Notes: a model not told the origin generated them from the sequence alone. A stretch of 7,558 bases of DNA from Treponema sp. (GCA_017613485.1 JAGADS010000068.1:1-7558); one strand, 5' to 3'. Counted from the first letter of the stretch, positions 1 through 6,967 are shown. Made by a program: numbers and translations.

Positions 1-984
1 ATGGGAATAGGCAATGCACAAATCAGGATGGATGTAAGGCAATGTGATGATATAAGTGAAGTGGCAGCAGGCCTTCTTGAGCGTGTAAAAAAAGACAGCC
101 GTGTAAAAGACTATGCCCTTATGGAGACAAAGAGTGTCAGGGCGCTTATAAGGGATGATGTATCAGTAAACCTTCTTGTTGAGGAGGGTAATCATTCAAT
201 TTTTCCATTGAGTTACATAAGCGGGGAACCTCCTGTGCATGACGGTGAGATTGCACTTTCCAATCTGAATGCAAGTGAGCTTGAATGTAAGCTTGGAGAT
301 AAAATCAAACTCCATGTTTCGGGAAGTGATGTTGAATATACAGTCTCGGGAATCTATTCTGACATCACAAACGGAGGAAAGACCGCTAAGGTGGCAGGCA
401 GCATGATTCCAGAGCCAGTGATGTGGAGCATAATTTATGTAAGCCTGAATTCAGGAGAAAACATCAGTAGCTGGGTAAGCGAATATCAGGAAGAAATCAC
501 TGACACGGTTTCTGTCAAAATCACAGACATCAGGCAATACATGAACGGGCTTTACGGTCAGACGATAAGACGGATAAAACTTGCATCTGCATTATCGGTG
601 CTGGTTTCATGTCTTATCATATTCACAGTCGTACTGCTATTCATAAGGCTTACAGTATGGCAGGAAAGAAATGACAATTCACTTAAAAAGGCACTTGGAA
701 TCTCAAGCAAAATGATCAGGAGAGGCTACATAAGGAAATCGTCTGTTTATGTGGTTTCTGGAATTATCGCGGGCATTCTTCTTGGAATTGCAGCGGGTCA
801 GAATCTTACCGGTGTTTTTTTCGGAATGCTTGGTGCCTCTGGCTTCAGGTTTATAATAGATTACAAAATGGTGTTTGTCATTATTCCATTGGAGGCCTTG
901 ATTGTTGCAATTGCAGCTGTCAGATTAAGCCTTAATGAAATTGAAAGAATCAAACCAACAGAAATAGCATTAGGAAGGGAATAG
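1..984 (+). CDS. MacB/FtsX-type ABC transporter permease, 5'-truncated by the window edge
   Basis: This is the C-terminal part of an inner-membrane permease that would work with the ATPase encoded next door. The first ~190 residues are a hydrophilic, beta-rich extracytoplasmic domain of the MacB periplasmic-core type. Three membrane helices follow at about residues 194-218, 248-268 and 288-310. Between the first two is a cytoplasmic segment containing KKALGISSKMIRR, the usual FtsX coupling region for ATPase contact. The protein ends with EIERIKPTEIALGRE, a typical tail of this family. Complete family members have another membrane helix before the extracytoplasmic domain, and many have a second FtsX unit, so the ATG at base 1 is probably internal and the gene begins upstream. 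The stop is one base before the ATPase start, indicating translational coupling. Substrate is unknown; lipoproteins, peptides and antimicrobials are all used by relatives. Confidence 0.85.
   Translation: MGIGNAQIRMDVRQCDDISEVAAGLLERVKKDSRVKDYALMETKSVRALIRDDVSVNLLVEEGNHSIFPLSYISGEPPVHDGEIALSNLNASELECKLGDKIKLHVSGSDVEYTVSGIYSDITNGGKTAKVAGSMIPEPVMWSIIYVSLNSGENISSWVSEYQEEITDTVSVKITDIRQYMNGLYGQTIRRIKLASALSVLVSCLIIFTVVLLFIRLTVWQERNDNSLKKALGISSKMIRRGYIRKSSVYVVSGIIAGILLGIAAGQNLTGVFFGMLGASGFRFIIDYKMVFVIIPLEALIVAIAAVRLSLNEIERIKPTEIALGRE
972..980 (+). promoter_or_regulatory. Ribosome binding site of the ABC ATPase
   Basis: AGGAAGGGA lies six bases before the ATG at 986 and is inside the last codons of the permease gene. 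It fixes the ATPase start and shows that both genes share one mRNA. Confidence 0.75.
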
Positions 985-985
985 C

Positions 986-1723
986 ATGAACAGGATTTTA
1001 ACAGTAGAGGAACTGACAAAGAACGGAATATTGAACGGCATAAGCTTTGATGTGAGCGAAGGCGAGATGATTGCAATAATGGGACCATCTGGTTCAGGGA
1101 AATCCACACTGCTTTACAATATTTCTGGAATGGATAATGCAGATTCAGGGAAAGTATATCTCAACGGCACAGAAATCGTATCACTTTCCGAGGAAGAAAA
1201 GGCAAATCTCAGGTTGAACAAAATGGGTTTTGTATTTCAGCAGATGAACATGCTTTCAAATCTTAACATTCTGGATAACATCATGTTTCCTGCAATTCAG
1301 GCTCTTGGTAAAAAAAGGGAAAGCGAAATTAAAAAACGTGCCCTTGATCTTATGGAGCATTTTGGCATATATGAGACAGCAGGCCGCATGATTACGGAAG
1401 TATCCGGAGGTCAGCTTCAGCGTGCGTGTATATGCAGAAGCATGATGCTTGAACCGAAAATAATCTTTGCCGATGAACCGACAGGCGCATTGAACCAGAG
1501 TGCGGCAGAAACCGTCATAGACACTTTTCTTAAAATCAATGCTGATGGAACGACAATCCTTATGGTAACACATGACGGAAAAGTTGCCAGTAAATGCGAC
1601 AGGGTTCTATACATTCTTGACGGCAGGCTGAGGGGAGAACTTGTGCTTGGAAAATTCAAACCAGACGATGCAAGGGAACGGGAGGTTAAAATCATAAAAT
1701 GGCTTGATTCCCTTGGATGGTAA
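986..1723 (+). CDS. ABC transporter ATP-binding protein, MacB/LolD/BceA type
   Basis: This 245-residue cytoplasmic ATPase powers the permease encoded immediately upstream. Walker A is GPSGSGKST at residues 33-41, the Q-loop is around Q85-Q86 (FVFQQMNML), the signature is VSGGQLQR at 139-146, Walker B is IIFADEP with D163 and E164, and the switch histidine is H196 (VTHDG). EPTGALN after Walker B and the tail ending WLDSLGW are typical of the MacB/BceA branch, which serves FtsX-type exporters. Length is normal for the family. One oddity is the N-terminus: the sequence passes directly from LTKN to GILNGISF, so the short segment that usually carries the aromatic A-loop residue (KxYG) is missing. 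Stop-to-start spacing to the permease is one base. Substrate cannot be told from the ATPase. The general assignment is secure; the subfamily is less so. Confidence 0.93.
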   Translation: MNRILTVEELTKNGILNGISFDVSEGEMIAIMGPSGSGKSTLLYNISGMDNADSGKVYLNGTEIVSLSEEEKANLRLNKMGFVFQQMNMLSNLNILDNIMFPAIQALGKKRESEIKKRALDLMEHFGIYETAGRMITEVSGGQLQRACICRSMMLEPKIIFADEPTGALNQSAAETVIDTFLKINADGTTILMVTHDGKVASKCDRVLYILDGRLRGELVLGKFKPDDAREREVKIIKWLDSLGW

Positions 1724-1755
1724 TTCATTAAACCGGAAAAAATTGAATTATAGCC

Positions 1756-1784
1756 TTGACACCATGAGCTTATGACTGTATTCT
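1756..1784 (+). promoter_or_regulatory. Predicted sigma-70-type promoter of the chemoreceptor gene
   Basis: A perfect TTGACA (-35, 1756-1761) is followed after 17 bases by TATTCT (-10, 1779-1784; four of six consensus bases). Transcription would start near 1790, leaving a leader of about 27 bases before the ATG at 1817. The promoter lies just after the ATPase stop and probably separates the exporter operon from the sensory cluster. The -10 match is only moderate. Confidence 0.5.
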
Positions 1785-1805
1785 TTTCTATATATAGACT
1801 TTTTT

Positions 1806-1810
1806 GGAGA
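1806..1810 (+). promoter_or_regulatory. Ribosome binding site that decides the chemoreceptor start
   Basis: GGAGA lies six bases before the ATG at 1817. The upstream in-frame ATG at 1772 has no comparable site and falls inside the promoter spacer, and the ATG at 1811 abuts the site. The start at 1817 is therefore preferred. Confidence 0.7.
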
Positions 1811-1816
1811 ATGGAA

Positions 1817-3685
1817 ATGAGTTTATTTCAAATTTACATGTTGTTTTTTGGTGTCAGCACTGTTATAGGCGTTCCTTTGGTTTCATCTTTTCAAGTGACA
1901 CAGATTAAAGGCTCAACATGGCAAGACTGGGTAACTGGTCTTGGTGCATCTTTAGGTCCTGCAGCAGGAATCTTCATAGTCATAACAATAGCAAGTTATA
2001 TAATCATGAAGCCTCTTCTTGAATTAATCAAAAAAGCAGAGAACCAGACAATTACAAAAGAAGAGCAGCATAGCGTGGATGGAATCCTAAAAAAATTAAG
2101 AATCCTTACAACAGCAGCTCTTATGGCAGGATATCCTATTGGAAACGGTGCCACAATAATCATCAAGACAATGGCCGGAAAAGTCAACTATAATAAGGTT
2201 GACCTTGTGGTTATCATGATTTTAATCCTGCTCTATGGTTTCATGGCAGTACAATATTCAGTAAAGTGTTTTGCGGTTGTCTCCAGAAAGGAACTGTACA
2301 AGCTCAAGATTATTTCATGCGAGGGATTTCAGAGAACAACAGTTTCCTTTAATATCGGACAGGCTATTTTAATTGCAAGCCTTACTGTTATATGGCATGT
2401 CTTCTGCTCAGGCTACAGTGCTATTCGCCACGGTTGGACAATGAGCGTGTTTTTCAACAAGGCTATCTTTGGTTTGGTTCAATCATTGATTTTCTGCAGC
2501 CCGCTTATTCTCATCACCCTGGTTCAGCTAAGGCACCGTTTTACAATCTCTATCAACCTTATCAAAAGTCTTCGTACAAAGGGAGACCTTCAGAGCCGTA
2601 TTTATGTCGGTACATTTGATGACTTTGGAATCATCATGTCAGAGATGAATCTTCTCATGGATTCGCTCCGTGTCTTCCTTGTCAACCTTAAGAATGAAAT
2701 CAATTCTGTTGATTCAAGTGCAGAAGAACTTTTGGGACTTACTGAATCATCTTCTTCTGACATCACAAAGATGGTAAGCCGATTCCAGGCAATGAGCGCA
2801 GAGTCAAACAACCAGGCGGATTTGCTTGAATCAGTAAACAAGGGTGTTGCAAAGCTAAGTTCCGATGCGGTCAAGGTAAGTGATTTTACTGGATTCCAAT
2901 ATAAGTCAGAAAAAGAAAATGAGAATTCAATGACAGAGATGGTTACAAACATCAAGTCGATTATGAATCTTATTTCAAGGGCACAGGCTCTTTCAAACGA
3001 ACTTACGGAGGAATCAGTCTCCGGAAGCGCATGTGTAAAGAAAACTCAGGATGTAATAAACGGCATCACGGACATGTCCAAGCGCATGATAGAGGTCATC
3101 AAGGTGATACAGTCGGTTGCATCACAGACAAACCTTCTTGCAATGAATGCAGCAATTGAGGCAGCCCATGCAGGTGAGGCAGGAAAAGGATTCAGTGTCG
3201 TTGCAGATGAGATACGCAAGCTTTCAGAGTCAACCCAGAAATCCACAAAGGATATCAGCAAGCTCATCAATGAAATATCAAAATCCATGAACGAAGGTTC
3301 TGCAAACATGGAGCTTACAAGCAATGCGTTCAACCGGATTCAGAAGGAGATTCAGGAGCAGAGTCAGGTTGTTGCAGACATCTCGAAGACGATGACACAG
3401 CAGTCTACAGATGTGGATACAATTCTTTCAAGTACAAATACAGTGGTAAAACAGATTGGAGAAGTAAGCGACCTTACCAAAAATCAGGCAAACTACACAG
3501 AGGAAATAATGCATGATTTGAATGAGGTTGTCTCACTTACAGGACAGGTAAACGATTCCGTGGCACAGTCAGAATCAGTTATAAAGACATTCTCAGAGTC
3601 TTTCTCCACTGTAAAGGAAAAAGCCGAGGCAAACAAGCAGTCTGTATTAACAATTACAAAAGAAATCAACAAGTTCAAATTGTAG
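1817..3685 (+). CDS. Methyl-accepting chemotaxis protein with a polytopic (about 6-helix) membrane sensor
   Basis: This 622-residue chemoreceptor would signal to CheA/CheW and the flagellar motor. The N-terminal half has about six membrane helices, near residues 3-25, 47-66, 96-116, 128-147, 179-199 and 217-238, joined by short loops, in place of the usual two helices flanking a periplasmic ligand domain. A HAMP-like linker follows at about 239-290 (GDLQSRI...DDFG). A long coiled-coil signalling domain fills the rest. Its hairpin tip, about residues 434-469, has the near-invariant segments [15 protein letters not shown] and [17 protein letters not shown]. The arms before and after the tip are about equal (~165 residues each), as an antiparallel hairpin needs; arms this long suggest a high-heptad class. 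There is no C-terminal CheR/CheB-tethering pentapeptide. The in-frame ATG at 1772 is rejected because it lies in the predicted promoter. The ligand is unknown. The chemoreceptor call is secure; helix limits are estimates. Confidence 0.95.
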   Translation: MSLFQIYMLFFGVSTVIGVPLVSSFQVTQIKGSTWQDWVTGLGASLGPAAGIFIVITIASYIIMKPLLELIKKAENQTITKEEQHSVDGILKKLRILTTAALMAGYPIGNGATIIIKTMAGKVNYNKVDLVVIMILILLYGFMAVQYSVKCFAVVSRKELYKLKIISCEGFQRTTVSFNIGQAILIASLTVIWHVFCSGYSAIRHGWTMSVFFNKAIFGLVQSLIFCSPLILITLVQLRHRFTISINLIKSLRTKGDLQSRIYVGTFDDFGIIMSEMNLLMDSLRVFLVNLKNEINSVDSSAEELLGLTESSSSDITKMVSRFQAMSAESNNQADLLESVNKGVAKLSSDAVKVSDFTGFQYKSEKENENSMTEMVTNIKSIMNLISRAQALSNELTEESVSGSACVKKTQDVINGITDMSKRMIEVIKVIQSVASQTNLLAMNAAIEAAHAGEAGKGFSVVADEIRKLSESTQKSTKDISKLINEISKSMNEGSANMELTSNAFNRIQKEIQEQSQVVADISKTMTQQSTDVDTILSSTNTVVKQIGEVSDLTKNQANYTEEIMHDLNEVVSLTGQVNDSVAQSESVIKTFSESFSTVKEKAEANKQSVLTITKEINKFKL

Positions 3686-3744
3686 TAAATAAACTACTGG
3701 AACATATTGAAAGAGAGAGTTTATTATAAAACATTTTTCTCATT

Positions 3745-3749
3745 GGAGT
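3745..3749 (+). promoter_or_regulatory. Ribosome binding site of the LRR lipoprotein gene
   Basis: GGAGT lies eight bases before the ATG at 3758. The 72-base gap from the chemoreceptor stop (3686-3757) also holds a TATAAA at 3725-3730, but no -35 at a proper distance, so I do not call a promoter. Readthrough from the chemoreceptor gene is plausible. Confidence 0.65.
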
Positions 3750-3757
3750 AATATAAC

Positions 3758-5440
3758 ATGTTAAAAAGTTGTATTTGCAAATTGTTTTCTCTCAGGACTT
3801 TGTTCTGTCTGATTCTTACATCGATTATCGTTTCGTCATGCGGTAACCTTACCAACCTTCATGCAAATGACAGGGTTGCAATAACACCCTCGAATTTTCC
3901 TGATGAGAATTTCAGAAGATACATCAAGAGTGCATTTGATAAGGATGAAAACGGTTATTTAAGCGATTACGAATTAATGCTTGTAAGGAACATTCACTGT
4001 GAGAACATGAACATAAAATCCCTTCAGGGAATAGAGTTCTTCCATGACCTGATCGGAATCTGGTGCCTTAACAATCATATATCCGAATGGGATCTTTCAG
4101 GAAATCCTAACGTAACTGGTATCTGGTGCTCACATAATGATTTTACGTCGCTTGATTTTTCTGCATGTCCTAAACTTGAATGGGTATACTGTTTCAACTG
4201 CAAGCTTGAATCCCTGAACCTAAGGAACAACCCGGAGCTTGCATATCTTGAATGCAATGCAAACCCAGACCTTTCATCGCTGGATTTAACCCAGAACGCA
4301 AAGCTTGAGAATGTATTCTGCAGTGACTGCGGGCTTACTTCACTTGACCTGTCCGGTAATCCGATGCTTTGTGAGCTTGATGCATTTAAGAACAAACTTA
4401 CGGCTTTAAGGCTTTCTGGAAACACCAAGCTTAAGAGACTTGATATCTGGGATAATCCTAAACTTGGTGATATTGACATCAGCATGCTTAGCGGGCTTCA
4501 GTTTTACAACTATGCAAAAAACGGTGTTACAAGCCTGGACATGAGCCACAATCCTGAGCTCGTGATGCTTATATGCAGCTATAACGAGAACCTTACATAT
4601 CTTGATGTTACCCACAACCCAAAGCTTGCATATCTTAATCTTGAATGCGACTGGAGATTACCCTCCCTTGACATTTCCCATAATCCAGAACTCTATCATC
4701 TATATGCATTTGGACTCAGGGGAATTTCTTCAATAGACATTACTCACAACAGCCGTTTATTGGCAACATACGATGATGAAAATTATCAGCATGAATCACA
4801 TCTAGGAAGAGTACGTTCATATACACTTGATTTTGGCGGAAGCGGTGAATACTTTGAGGATCTTAAGCATGAGCTTGTGGTTGATGACAGCGTGGATATA
4901 ATTAATTATCCCGATCATTCAAGCACTGTAAATGCATGTGTCGTAAATACAAATGACGGCCATTCATCAGGTCCTTTCGTAACAAGGGGAGAGGCAATTA
5001 ACGCTCTCTACAACAAGTTTATCAATCCATCAGGGAATGTTGATACATCAGGGAATGTTGATACATCTGTTGCATGGGGAAGGACAAACAAAATATGCTT
5101 CGGCTATCCTGATATATGCTCAGACGATTTCGGACAAAACTATCCAATTACCCGCGAGGATTTTGCACTGATGGCACACAGATTTGCAGGTTACATGGGA
5201 TTTGGAACTGCCTTTGACTATGGAAGGACAGACTGGTTTGACGATTACTATGACATAGATTTCTACGGCTGGGGTGCATTCACCTGGGCGATGCAATTCC
5301 AGGTACTGCTTCCTACTGGAAACAAATGTTATCCTCACGGAGGAATGACAGCAGAAGATCTAGAACATGGTGTTTACATGATATTCCATCTGGATGAGGC
5401 CGCATCATATTCCCAAAGGGTCAACGGTAACGGCGTATAA
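3758..5440 (+). CDS. Predicted surface lipoprotein: EF-hand-like loop, leucine-rich repeats, SLH-like C-terminus
   Basis: This 560-residue protein starts with a signal peptide ending in a lipobox, IVSSC, with the lipidated cysteine at C28. Residues 46-95 match the cap often seen before bacterial LRR domains (NFPDENFRRYIK) and contain an EF-hand/dockerin-like loop, D61-K-D63-E-N65-G-Y67-L-S69-D-Y-E72, with acidic or polar residues at the calcium positions. About eleven leucine-rich repeats of 21-22 residues cover roughly 90-335, with a pattern like LxxLDLSxNPxLxxLxCxxN. The C-terminus has three S-layer-homology-like segments, marked by TRGE (409-412), TRED (465-468, followed by FALMAHRFAGYMG) and TAED (531-534); each replaces the family TRAE motif. 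A linker between the first two contains a duplicated SGNVDT. The start is supported by GGAGT. LRR proteins of this kind usually bind proteins or glycans at the surface; the actual partner is unknown. SLH-like segments are degenerate and may not bind wall polymers. Confidence 0.88.
   Translation: MLKSCICKLFSLRTLFCLILTSIIVSSCGNLTNLHANDRVAITPSNFPDENFRRYIKSAFDKDENGYLSDYELMLVRNIHCENMNIKSLQGIEFFHDLIGIWCLNNHISEWDLSGNPNVTGIWCSHNDFTSLDFSACPKLEWVYCFNCKLESLNLRNNPELAYLECNANPDLSSLDLTQNAKLENVFCSDCGLTSLDLSGNPMLCELDAFKNKLTALRLSGNTKLKRLDIWDNPKLGDIDISMLSGLQFYNYAKNGVTSLDMSHNPELVMLICSYNENLTYLDVTHNPKLAYLNLECDWRLPSLDISHNPELYHLYAFGLRGISSIDITHNSRLLATYDDENYQHESHLGRVRSYTLDFGGSGEYFEDLKHELVVDDSVDIINYPDHSSTVNACVVNTNDGHSSGPFVTRGEAINALYNKFINPSGNVDTSGNVDTSVAWGRTNKICFGYPDICSDDFGQNYPITREDFALMAHRFAGYMGFGTAFDYGRTDWFDDYYDIDFYGWGAFTWAMQFQVLLPTGNKCYPHGGMTAEDLEHGVYMIFHLDEAASYSQRVNGNGV
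5028..5067 (+). repeat. In-frame 18-base tandem repeat, two full copies plus four bases
   Basis: The unit CATCAGGGAATGTTGATA occurs at 5028-5045 and again, without a mismatch, at 5046-5063; CATC at 5064-5067 begins a third copy. It encodes SGNVDT twice in the linker between the first and second SLH-like segments of the lipoprotein. Because the unit is a multiple of three, copy number can change by slippage without breaking the frame. Perfect identity suggests that the duplication is recent. Confidence 0.95.
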
Positions 5441-5447
5441 AAAAAAC

Positions 5448-5457
5448 ATTACGTAAT
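5448..5457. other. Ten-base perfect palindrome between the lipoprotein and sugar-binding genes
   Basis: ATTACGTAAT is fully self-complementary and sits in the 32-base gap (5441-5472), flanked by an A run at 5439-5446 and TTTT at 5457-5460. It could be a regulator half-site pair or a weak AT-rich hairpin. It may also be chance in AT-rich DNA. No function is assigned. Confidence 0.3.
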
Positions 5458-5461
5458 TTTA

Positions 5462-5466
5462 TGGAG
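5462..5466 (+). promoter_or_regulatory. Ribosome binding site that decides the sugar-binding protein start
   Basis: TGGAG is placed six bases before the ATG at 5473. The other in-frame ATG, at 5461, overlaps this site and has no purine-rich site before it, so 5473 is the better start. It also gives a cleaner signal peptide beginning MKKVLTIF. Confidence 0.7.
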
Positions 5467-5472
5467 TCAAAT

Positions 5473-6843
5473 ATGAAAAAAGTACTTACAATTTTCTGTC
5501 TGTTTTTCGGCATCACACTGCTTGCCGCATCAAGTCACAATGACGTAAAAGAAGTTGATAACGAAAAAATCGGAATATCCATGCCGCGAAGTGATCAGAT
5601 ACGCTGGAAAAAAGATGGGCTCAGCTTAAAGGAAAAACTTATTGAAGCCGGTTATGACGTTTATCTTGAGTATGCAGAGAACAAGGCAGAAATTCAAATT
5701 CTTCAAGTCGAGAAAATGATAAGTCAAAACTGCAAAGTTCTGATTATTGCCCCAGTTGACGGTTATGCACTTTCAAATGTACTCAAATCTGCAAAAACAA
5801 AAAACATAAAGGTCATCTCATATGACCGGCTCATTCTTAACTCTGATGCTGTTTCCTATTACATAACTTTCGATAAATACAGGGCTGGAGAAGTTCAAGC
5901 CGAATATATCATAAAAAAACTGAAGATTGACAGCCGTACAAAGAAAAATCCTGTCTACATGGAATTCTTTACTGGAGACATAAGGGACAACAACGTACCA
6001 TTCTTCTTTTATGGAGCCATGAATGTCTTTTCTCCATATATTAAACAAGGTATCATAGTTTGCCCATCAGGAGAGACAACCATATATCAATGTGCAACAA
6101 GTGAGTGGCGAGTCATAAATGCCCAGAAGCGAATGGAAAAACTCATAACAGAAAACAAGTATGGACCAAAAGGGAAAAAGCTGGATGCAGTCTGCTGCTC
6201 AAATGATTCAACTGCAATAGGTGTGACAAATGCCCTTTTAGCAGCAGGTTATTCTGAAAAGAATTTCCCAATCATAACAGGACAGGACTGCGATATAATC
6301 AGTGTCAGAAATATCATCAAGAAAACTCAATCCATGTCTGTCTTTCTGGATACCAAAACACTCATTGAAGACACAGTAAAGATGGCTGATGCCATAATGC
6401 AAGGCAACTCACCTTTAATAAATAACACAAAAACATACGACAACGGAACAGGAATAATTCCATCATATCTTTGCGAACCGTCTGTCGTTACAAAAGAAAA
6501 CTATGAAAAACTCCTACTTGAACCGGAATACTACACAAAGGAAGATTTAATCATACTGGATGATTATTCCTCTCTGGTGGGGAACATCGTTTATGTGGAC
6601 AATAACTGGGCAGGCTCATGCTATGTTTTCAAAGAAAAAAAGAAGAACGATTTTATAATTGAAGAAATCGTATTCGGAAGTGGCGTTGACATTGCTGGAA
6701 GGAAAGAATTCACATGCAAGGAAAAGAAAAGAATCATAAATCTGGATAAAAGCAGGAAGTTCGTATTAAAGGACGGTCTCCTTAGCTTTTATTACGACGG
6801 AAAGGAACAGCAGATTATAGAAATATCCGCTTGGGATAAATAA
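5473..6843 (+). CDS. XylF/ChvE-like periplasmic sugar-binding protein with a C-terminal extension
   Basis: This 456-residue exported protein belongs to the type-1 periplasmic sugar-binding fold. Residues 1-20 form a signal peptide (MKKVLTIFCLFFGITLLAAS) without a lipobox cysteine, so the mature protein should be soluble. Residues ~32-358 follow XylF/ChvE closely: KIGIS and IRW at the start, QVEKMISQ, LIIAPVDG, SYDRLI (about 116-121), YYITFDK, CCSNDSTAIG (about 241-250), ITGQDCDI (about 268-275), TQSMSVF, and EPEYYTKEDL, where relatives normally end. The YDR, SND and GQD motifs are at expected sugar-pocket positions. Relatives bind xylose, arabinose, galactose or glucose; I cannot choose between them. 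About 95 further residues (360-456) form a lysine- and beta-rich region that I do not recognise. Nine cysteines in the mature part are many for this family. No sugar permease or ATPase gene is adjacent. The gap of 32 bases after the lipoprotein gene suggests cotranscription. Confidence 0.9.
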   Translation: MKKVLTIFCLFFGITLLAASSHNDVKEVDNEKIGISMPRSDQIRWKKDGLSLKEKLIEAGYDVYLEYAENKAEIQILQVEKMISQNCKVLIIAPVDGYALSNVLKSAKTKNIKVISYDRLILNSDAVSYYITFDKYRAGEVQAEYIIKKLKIDSRTKKNPVYMEFFTGDIRDNNVPFFFYGAMNVFSPYIKQGIIVCPSGETTIYQCATSEWRVINAQKRMEKLITENKYGPKGKKLDAVCCSNDSTAIGVTNALLAAGYSEKNFPIITGQDCDIISVRNIIKKTQSMSVFLDTKTLIEDTVKMADAIMQGNSPLINNTKTYDNGTGIIPSYLCEPSVVTKENYEKLLLEPEYYTKEDLIILDDYSSLVGNIVYVDNNWAGSCYVFKEKKKNDFIIEEIVFGSGVDIAGRKEFTCKEKKRIINLDKSRKFVLKDGLLSFYYDGKEQQIIEISAWDK

Positions 6844-6850
6844 CTGGACT

Positions 6851-6887
6851 AAAAAAAAGGGACACAAACTGTTCAAGTCTGTGCCCC
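6851..6887 (-). terminator. Intrinsic terminator of the pckG transcript
   Basis: Read on the minus strand, 6887-6859 forms a 12-pair stem with a five-base loop (TGAAC), followed directly by eight T residues (6858-6851). Two of the pairs are G-U (6884 with 6862, 6879 with 6867). On the plus strand these become A-C mismatches and no T run follows, so the signal is directional and belongs to pckG. It starts only seven bases after the stop codon of the convergent sugar-binding gene. Confidence 0.88.
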
Positions 6888-6909
6888 CTCTTGCATTAAG
6901 AATTGCTAA

Positions 6910-6931
6910 CCAGCCTACTTGCGTAAACTGG
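6910..6931 (-). other. 3' UTR RNA hairpin, distal copy (GNRA loop)
   Basis: On the minus strand this reads CCAGTTTAC, loop GCAA, GTAGGCTGG: a nine-pair stem with two G-U pairs closed by a GNRA-type tetraloop. The two bases that differ from the proximal copy keep the pairing as RNA on this strand but would break it on the other strand. Confidence 0.7.
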
Positions 6932-6940
6932 CAGTCACAT

Positions 6941-6967
6941 CTATGCGTTGAGCCTCTTTTCAAGGTC
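6941..6967 (-). pseudogene. Remnant of a second pckG 3' end (last 8 codons plus stop)
   Basis: Read on the minus strand from 6967 to 6941, the codons give DLEKRLNA and a TAG stop, exactly as at the end of pckG. Compared with the intact gene, three codons differ (GAA/GAG, AGG/AGA, CTT/TTG), all synonymous. Homology ends about one codon further upstream, at the GTCATGAC palindrome (6965-6972). No start or reading frame of useful length leads into it. It is therefore a non-functional fragment, most simply the leftover of a diverged pckG copy after recombination or deletion. Confidence 0.75.

Noticed and set aside
1417..1728. Minus-strand frame opposite the ABC ATPase
   Set aside because: The plus strand encodes all ATPase motifs in order. 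The shadow frame has no motif and no ribosome binding site.
1721..1750. Inverted repeat TAATTCA/TGAATTA after the ATPase stop as a terminator
   Set aside because: Seven A/T-rich pairs around a 16-base loop with no T run would be too weak. The exporter operon may read through.
1789..1794. TATATA as the -10 box for the promoter at 1756
   Set aside because: Spacing from TTGACA is 27 bases, far outside the usual range. TATTCT at 17 bases fits better.
3682..3697. GTAGT/ACTAC hairpin at the chemoreceptor stop
   Set aside because: It has only five pairs and no adjacent T run, so it is not called as a terminator. Readthrough to the lipoprotein gene remains possible.
4075..4485. Long minus-strand frame under the LRR region
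   Set aside because: The repetitive codon pattern of the LRR gene keeps the opposite strand open. It has serine/leucine-rich low-complexity composition and no start signal.
5461..5463. ATG at 5461 as start of the sugar-binding protein
   Set aside because: It overlaps the ribosome binding site that serves the ATG at 5473 and has no site of its own.
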